Source of the DNA: an uncultured Prevotellaceae bacterium
GTDB taxonomy: Bacteria > Bacteroidota > Bacteroidia > Bacteroidales > Bacteroidaceae
Assembly: GCA_945486445.1 (NCBI GenBank)
Contig: CALYTD010000011.1
Span: 1 to 10,859 of the forward strand
Length of the DNA stretch: 10,859 nucleotides
Direction: 5' to 3'
Made by a program: the position numbers and the translations under genes. This document shows positions 7,735-10,859 of the stretch, piece by piece (within the stretch, counting starts at the first letter, position 1; each line of letters starts with the position of its first letter). The notes under the pieces were generated by a model. It worked only from the letters and a program-made list of their open reading frames with translations. It did not search any database and was not told the origin of the DNA.

Positions 7735-7827
7735 TTAATGCGCAGGTGCGCCAATACAATCTTTCCCATCTTCATTGAGAACTACCAGCAATTCTCTCGC
7801 TATGTTATTAAGGTCTGTTCCTTTCAT
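7735..7827 (-). CDS. Possible 30-residue ORF after the methyltransferase gene
   Basis: An ATG 12 bases after the methyltransferase stop opens a frame of 30 codons ending in TAA, starting MKGTDLNNIARELL and ending GAPAH. It has a plausible amphipathic helix (NNIARELLVVLNE) and sits right before the hairpin at 7684-7714, as the last gene of a unit would. There is no clear ribosome-binding site, and I recognise no family. It may be a real small protein, the remnant of a longer gene once paired with the methyltransferase, or chance. Confidence 0.25.
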   Translation of the reverse strand: MKGTDLNNIARELLVVLNEDGKDCIGAPAH

Positions 7828-7839
7828 GTTGTACTGCCG

Positions 7840-8871
7840 TTATATGTTAAACAAACTCTGTTGCGCGTGCCTGGGGCTTCGGTCTCTGTCGGTTTTGTGC
7901 ACCGGCGTGCTCTGTTTCCTGTTCTGTTCATTTAGCGTATTCCTTTCCCAGAAAAAGCCATTGGCATATCCCTGTATGGACGTTTCGCCGTCTGCAATGA
8001 GCAGGCGTTTTGCTGCCCATAGGCAATATTCATAGTTTTTCTCTATACCGCAGTAGTGGCGGCCAAGCTTCTTGGCCACCACTGCCGCCGTGCCACTTCC
8101 CGCAAAGGGGTCGAAAATCATGTCGCCGGACTTTGAAGATGCCAGAATTAGTTTTGCATAAAGTTTCTCCGGCTTTTGCGTAGGGTGGTCGGTATTCTCC
8201 GGCATAGACCAAAACGGGATGCTTATGTCGTCCCAGAAGTTAGACGGATAGGTGGTGCGGAAATTGCCTTCTGCCGTTTCCTCCCAGTCTTTCGGCTTGC
8301 CGTCAACCCGGTAAGGCGCGATGACCTTCCTTTTCATCATCACGTTTTCTACTGTGAAATGGTAGTCTCTGGGATTTTTTACGGCAAACCATATATCCTC
8401 GGTACTATTCTTCCAGTTCGTTTTCGCGCCGCGTCCCTTTTCCCGCTGCCATGATATGCGGTTGATTATGGTCAGCCTTTCCTCTATGACACGCTGCATG
8501 GAAGCGGTGCATTTCCAGTCGCCGCACATATACAAAGAACCATTTTCTTTCAGTTTGTCACATACTTTATAGAACCAACTGCGCAGATAGTCTTCGTATT
8601 CTCCAGTTTTCATCGCGCGGAACTTATTGCCGTTAAAGTCCTTGTCAAGGTTATATGGAGGGTCAATAATGATAAGTTCAAAAGTATTGTCCGGTATCAG
8701 GTCTATGCAGTCATACAAGTCCGCATGTATGAGTTTGTCTGTTACAGCGTTATCATGTATATCCTCCATCTCGGAGATATACGGTTTCAGTTGCGGAATC
8801 TCCTCCGGTACAACCGTAATGGTTCTGTTTCTTGACGCTCTTTTCTTGGTTGCGCTTTTGGTATCGGTCAT
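7840..8871 (-). CDS. Beta-class site-specific DNA methyltransferase (N6-adenine/N4-cytosine), no restriction partner seen
   Basis: The enzyme moves a methyl group from S-adenosylmethionine to the exocyclic amine of adenine or cytosine in a fixed DNA site. In the 343-residue product the catalytic motif DPPYNLDKDF (70-79) comes before the cofactor motif FDPFAGSGT (253-261), with HPTQKPEKL (229-237) just ahead of the latter. This order defines the beta class (N6_N4_Mtase family). The stretch NFWDDISIPFWSMPENTDHP recalls MboII- and RsrI-type enzymes as I remember them, but the target site cannot be read from sequence. The N-terminus is basic (KKRASRNR) and the last 35 residues are polar and probably flexible. 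It has its own promoter (8938-8968). No restriction endonuclease or phage gene is visible on either side, so it is a solitary enzyme as far as the window shows. Confidence 0.93.
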   Translation of the reverse strand: MTDTKSATKKRASRNRTITVVPEEIPQLKPYISEMEDIHDNAVTDKLIHADLYDCIDLIPDNTFELIIIDPPYNLDKDFNGNKFRAMKTGEYEDYLRSWFYKVCDKLKENGSLYMCGDWKCTASMQRVIEERLTIINRISWQREKGRGAKTNWKNSTEDIWFAVKNPRDYHFTVENVMMKRKVIAPYRVDGKPKDWEETAEGNFRTTYPSNFWDDISIPFWSMPENTDHPTQKPEKLYAKLILASSKSGDMIFDPFAGSGTAAVVAKKLGRHYCGIEKNYEYCLWAAKRLLIADGETSIQGYANGFFWERNTLNEQNRKQSTPVHKTDRDRSPRHAQQSLFNI

Positions 8872-8937
8872 AATTTGCTCGGCGGTCTAAGTGTTATATT
8901 ATGCAGGCGGATGGTTTGTCCGCTTCATCTGACCATG

Positions 8938-8968
8938 CAAAATTACCAGAATATTTGCTATTGGGCAA
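8938..8968 (-). promoter_or_regulatory. Bacteroides-type promoter for the methyltransferase gene
   Basis: On the minus strand TTG (8966-8968), 20 bases, then TAATTTTG (8938-8945) match the Bacteroidota primary-sigma consensus (TTG, 19-21 bases, TAnnTTTG). Transcription would begin near 8931, leaving a leader of about 60 bases before the ATG at 8871. Confidence 0.65.
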
Positions 8969-9008
8969 GTGATATGCTCTTTTTAACATAGCGTTCCGCC
9001 TCCATTAC

Positions 9009-10349
9009 CTACAGTATCTGCCCCGTAAAGCCCACGCCTATGCTGATGCTCGGCTCGTTGTTGTACCGGCTTCTCAGCCGACGGTTGCTGTATTCGGCCT
9101 TCACCACCACCTCTTTTACCGGCATATAGTTCACGCCCAGTGCAATGCGCTGCACCTTCGTGTAGGCGTATTTGTCCCTTGTCATGTTGTCAGCGCATGG
9201 ATTGTACGTCTCATAACGCCCGAAGACATACATCTTCTGCTTGTCTTTCCTCATCTTGGCTATCTGCGAGAACACGTCGTAACCGGCCTCTATGCCCACG
9301 GCGTAGGCGTTGCCGCTCACGCGGCTTGTGCTGTGATAGGGTGACACCTTGTTGAGACGGTTATAGAGAAGCGACAGCTGCTCGGTGTCACCAAGGTAAC
9401 CGTAGTCCGCCTGTCCGCGCACAATCCAGTTGTGGTCGTCGTATGTGAAGTCAAGACAGCCTATCGCCAGCACACCCTTATACTGCACCTGATTCTCCTC
9501 CGTGGGGAAACTGTTGCCCTGCGTGTGGCCGTAATACCCGCTGAGCCCGATGCGCAGACCCTTTACCGAATAGTTGTCTATGCGTGCTGCCACGCCGTAT
9601 TTCGTGGCAATCTCAAACTCCACGGGCGACACCGTGCCGCCGTTGACCCATGTGCCTGACGAGAAACCGTCGGCGTTCAGCCCCGCAAGCAGCTGCACTT
9701 CATAGCGGAACTTCTTGCATACGCCCCAGAAGCCGATGCCGGTCTGGTGCCATGAGGACGGCAGGATGGTCGTTTCGCCCTCCGGATTATACACGGTGAA
9801 GTAGTCAAGGGGCTCGTGCGCGGAGTTGTTAAGGCCTATCGGCACCGAGATATGCCCGATGCGTACGTTGGCCCAGCGTGCGAAAGACTTTTGAATCCAC
9901 AGCTCTTCCAGCACAATCTCGCCGCCCTTCTCCGTTTCCGACTCCCATTCTCCGCCTTCCTCGGCTTCCTTCTCGTAAGCGGTGGCCACGCCTCCGTGCT
10001 CATACTCTATCTCCGTGCCGAAGCTCCAGCCCTTGCCGAAGTCGTAGCCTATGCTGAATGACAGTTCGGGAATGTCGAACCGGCCGTGTGAAGGAGCGTC
10101 CTTGTAAGTGTCGGGAAGATTGTAGCGGCTTGGGTTGTCACTGTAAAAGTTGCGTGACAAGGCAATGTTTCCCGACACACCGAACGTCAGCCGTGACAGC
10201 GCATCGTTCACCTTCCCCGGCGCTACGGCCGTCTTGCGTGTCGTTGCGCCTGTCTGTCCGTCTATTTTCTCCTCCGTCTCCTGCGCCGTAACGCCCTGAA
10301 AGGCCATTGCGCTCATTGCAAGCATGATAAAAAAGTGTTTCGTCTTCAT
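9009..10349 (-). CDS. Outer-membrane porin, phosphate-selective-porin (OprO/OprP)-like
   Basis: The 446-residue product has a signal peptide (MKTKHFF start, ending VTA before Q23), a short polar N-terminal segment, and then a long series of amphipathic strands from TFGVSGNIALSRNFY (55-69) to SIGVGFTGQIL at the end. The segment VRIGHISVPIGLNN (162-175) followed by FTVYNPEGETTILPSSWHQTGIGFWG (184-209) is the pattern of the Porin_O_P group, which forms passive channels in the outer membrane. A strongly acidic stretch (126-149) carries 11 glutamates and probably lies in an external loop, which does not suit an anion channel. The substrate is therefore open. The gene is preceded by a consensus promoter. 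No clear terminator follows it, so some read-through toward the methyltransferase is possible. Confidence 0.8.
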   Translation of the reverse strand: MKTKHFFIMLAMSAMAFQGVTAQETEEKIDGQTGATTRKTAVAPGKVNDALSRLTFGVSGNIALSRNFYSDNPSRYNLPDTYKDAPSHGRFDIPELSFSIGYDFGKGWSFGTEIEYEHGGVATAYEKEAEEGGEWESETEKGGEIVLEELWIQKSFARWANVRIGHISVPIGLNNSAHEPLDYFTVYNPEGETTILPSSWHQTGIGFWGVCKKFRYEVQLLAGLNADGFSSGTWVNGGTVSPVEFEIATKYGVAARIDNYSVKGLRIGLSGYYGHTQGNSFPTEENQVQYKGVLAIGCLDFTYDDHNWIVRGQADYGYLGDTEQLSLLYNRLNKVSPYHSTSRVSGNAYAVGIEAGYDVFSQIAKMRKDKQKMYVFGRYETYNPCADNMTRDKYAYTKVQRIALGVNYMPVKEVVVKAEYSNRRLRSRYNNEPSISIGVGFTGQIL

Positions 10350-10399
10350 CGTTTCTTATATTGTTTTCTTGTTCTTTTCATGATGAATATTACCGGGTG

Positions 10400-10430
10400 C
10401 AAAGGTACTTCCTTTCCGTAAACCGGGCAA
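10400..10430 (-). promoter_or_regulatory. Bacteroides-type promoter for the porin gene
   Basis: On the minus strand TTG (10428-10430), 20 bases, then TACCTTTG (10400-10407) form a perfect match to the Bacteroidota consensus. The expected start near 10393 gives a leader of about 44 bases, which is A-rich just before the ATG at 10349, as is common where Shine-Dalgarno sites are weak. Confidence 0.75.
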
Positions 10431-10595
10431 TACCCAAAAATCATGAAAATGTTTTAACGAAACGGAACGCTTCACGTTGCGCTTAATTATATGTAGGTAC
10501 ATGACGTGCGCCTATGCGGCAACGGCGGCGATTCGGATACGTCAAGGCGTGTCCCAGCAAGACGTTATAATCCAATGTGTTGTCAACGCTATTGC

Positions 10596-10632
10596 AAAAG
10601 GGTGCTGATTACATTGCAATCAGCACCCTTTT
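10596..10632. terminator. Strong intrinsic terminator hairpin, probably for a gene beyond the right edge
   Basis: Perfect 15-bp arms (10596-10610 and 10618-10632) flank a 7-base loop, with AAAA and TTTT at the outer ends, so it can work in both directions. No plus-strand gene lies to its left, so it most likely ends a minus-strand transcript coming from outside the window, before the porin promoter. Confidence 0.7.
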
Positions 10633-10678
10633 ACACTGTAATAAGGCCTCTGTTACAAGATAATTAGCACCCGTTTAC
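10618..10678. repeat. Degenerate direct repeat of the terminator arm
   Basis: The 17 bases at 10618-10634 recur at 10662-10678 with two mismatches, spaced 44 bases apart. The second copy lacks the paired left arm. Confidence 0.5.
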
Positions 10679-10711
10679 TGCGTCTATTGTAACGCGTTGA
10701 ATGATAATGTC

Positions 10712-10789
10712 TTGTAGGGACGCACCAAGGTGCGTCCGAATTGCATGTTGTCCCCGCACCGGCGGACGCACCAAGGTGCGTCCCTACAA
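10712..10789. repeat. Palindromic intergenic element made of two hairpins in a larger inverted repeat
   Basis: Two copies of a 20-base palindrome (GGACGCACC, AA, GGTGCGTCC) lie at 10718-10737 and 10764-10783. The flanks also pair: TTGTAG before the first copy matches CTACAA after the second. The whole can fold either as two short hairpins or as one long one (10712-10726 with 10775-10789, and 10729-10738 with 10763-10772, interrupted only by AA/AA). This resembles REP or MITE-like dispersed elements. I see no transposase, and spread in the genome cannot be judged from here. Confidence 0.75.
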
Positions 10790-10836
10790 CGCGATTTGTA
10801 ATTGTCTTATAGGCAAAAGGCCGCTTTACCACCGCC

Positions 10837-10859
10837 TTGTAGAGGCGAGGTATCACCTC
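10837..10859. repeat. Left part of a second palindromic element, cut by the window end
   Basis: TTGTAG at 10837-10842, the same lead as in the element at 10712, is followed by a GC-rich arm and GAGGT-ATC-ACCTC (10847-10859), a palindrome centre. If complete, the next bases would be expected to mirror the arm and end in CTACAA. This prediction lies outside the window. Confidence 0.45.

Larger units (their letters stand above)
10431..10859. other. Intergenic region without a convincing gene
   Basis: No frame here looks like a protein gene. The longest open frame (minus strand, 10653-10856) runs through palindromic repeats and has the low-complexity look of a spurious ORF. The region holds a strong hairpin (10596-10632), a degenerate copy of one arm (10662-10678), a 78-base double palindrome (10712-10789) and the start of another palindromic element at the window end (10837-10859). 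In about 10440-10590 I see nothing recognisable. Confidence 0.7.

Noticed and set aside
9009..9040. A terminator after the porin gene
   Set aside because: Only a 3-bp GCG/CGC stem is visible near the downstream side; no T-run.
10501..10608. 35-codon plus-strand ORF ending inside the hairpin at 10596-10632
   Set aside because: No promoter or ribosome-binding site, unremarkable composition, and the stop lies within the hairpin stem; most likely chance.
10653..10856. 67-codon open frame on the minus strand
   Set aside because: It runs through the palindromic repeats, so its sequence is dictated by them, and it shows no protein family traits or promoter.

Overview
The window reads as chromosomal DNA of a Bacteroidota bacterium, most likely order Bacteroidales and perhaps Prevotellaceae. 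Three things support this: a complete type IX secretion system (T9SS) core locus, two promoters of the Bacteroides type (TTG, 20 bases, TAnnTTTG), and signal peptides that all end just before a glutamine. The family-level placement is inference from overall resemblance.

Layout from left to right. The plus strand carries the 3' part of a TonB-dependent receptor gene (to 819), with an apparent frameshift right at the window edge. It converges on a minus-strand gene block, and a perfect 20-bp hairpin (849-897) separates the two. The block, read right to left, is porP (about 7670-6693), porK (6589-5132), porL (5088-4204), porM (4177-2627), porN (2608-1544) and a small outer-membrane beta-barrel gene (1524-940). 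From porK onward the gaps are 18-43 bp, so this looks like one transcription unit. Upstream of it lies a beta-class DNA adenine/cytosine-N4 methyltransferase gene (8871-7840) with its own consensus promoter, followed by a possible 30-codon ORF and a hairpin that abuts the porP start. Further upstream is a porin gene (10349-9009), also with a consensus promoter. The last 430 bases (about 10431-10859) hold no convincing gene. They contain a strong hairpin and palindromic repeats that look like dispersed intergenic elements.

How the genes work together: PorL and PorM form the proton-driven inner-membrane motor, with PorM spanning the periplasm. PorK (a lipoprotein) and PorN form the periplasmic ring under the outer membrane. 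PorP is the outer-membrane protein linked to them. The machine exports proteins carrying a T9SS C-terminal signal; no such cargo is in the window. The small barrel at the operon's end is the one gene of unknown role tied directly to this machine.

The main gene content is known biology. The points most worth a second look are the barrel gene attached to the T9SS operon, the decayed tandem duplication at the porL/porM junction, the hairpin and missing promoter in front of porP, the solitary methyltransferase, and the palindromic elements at the right end.
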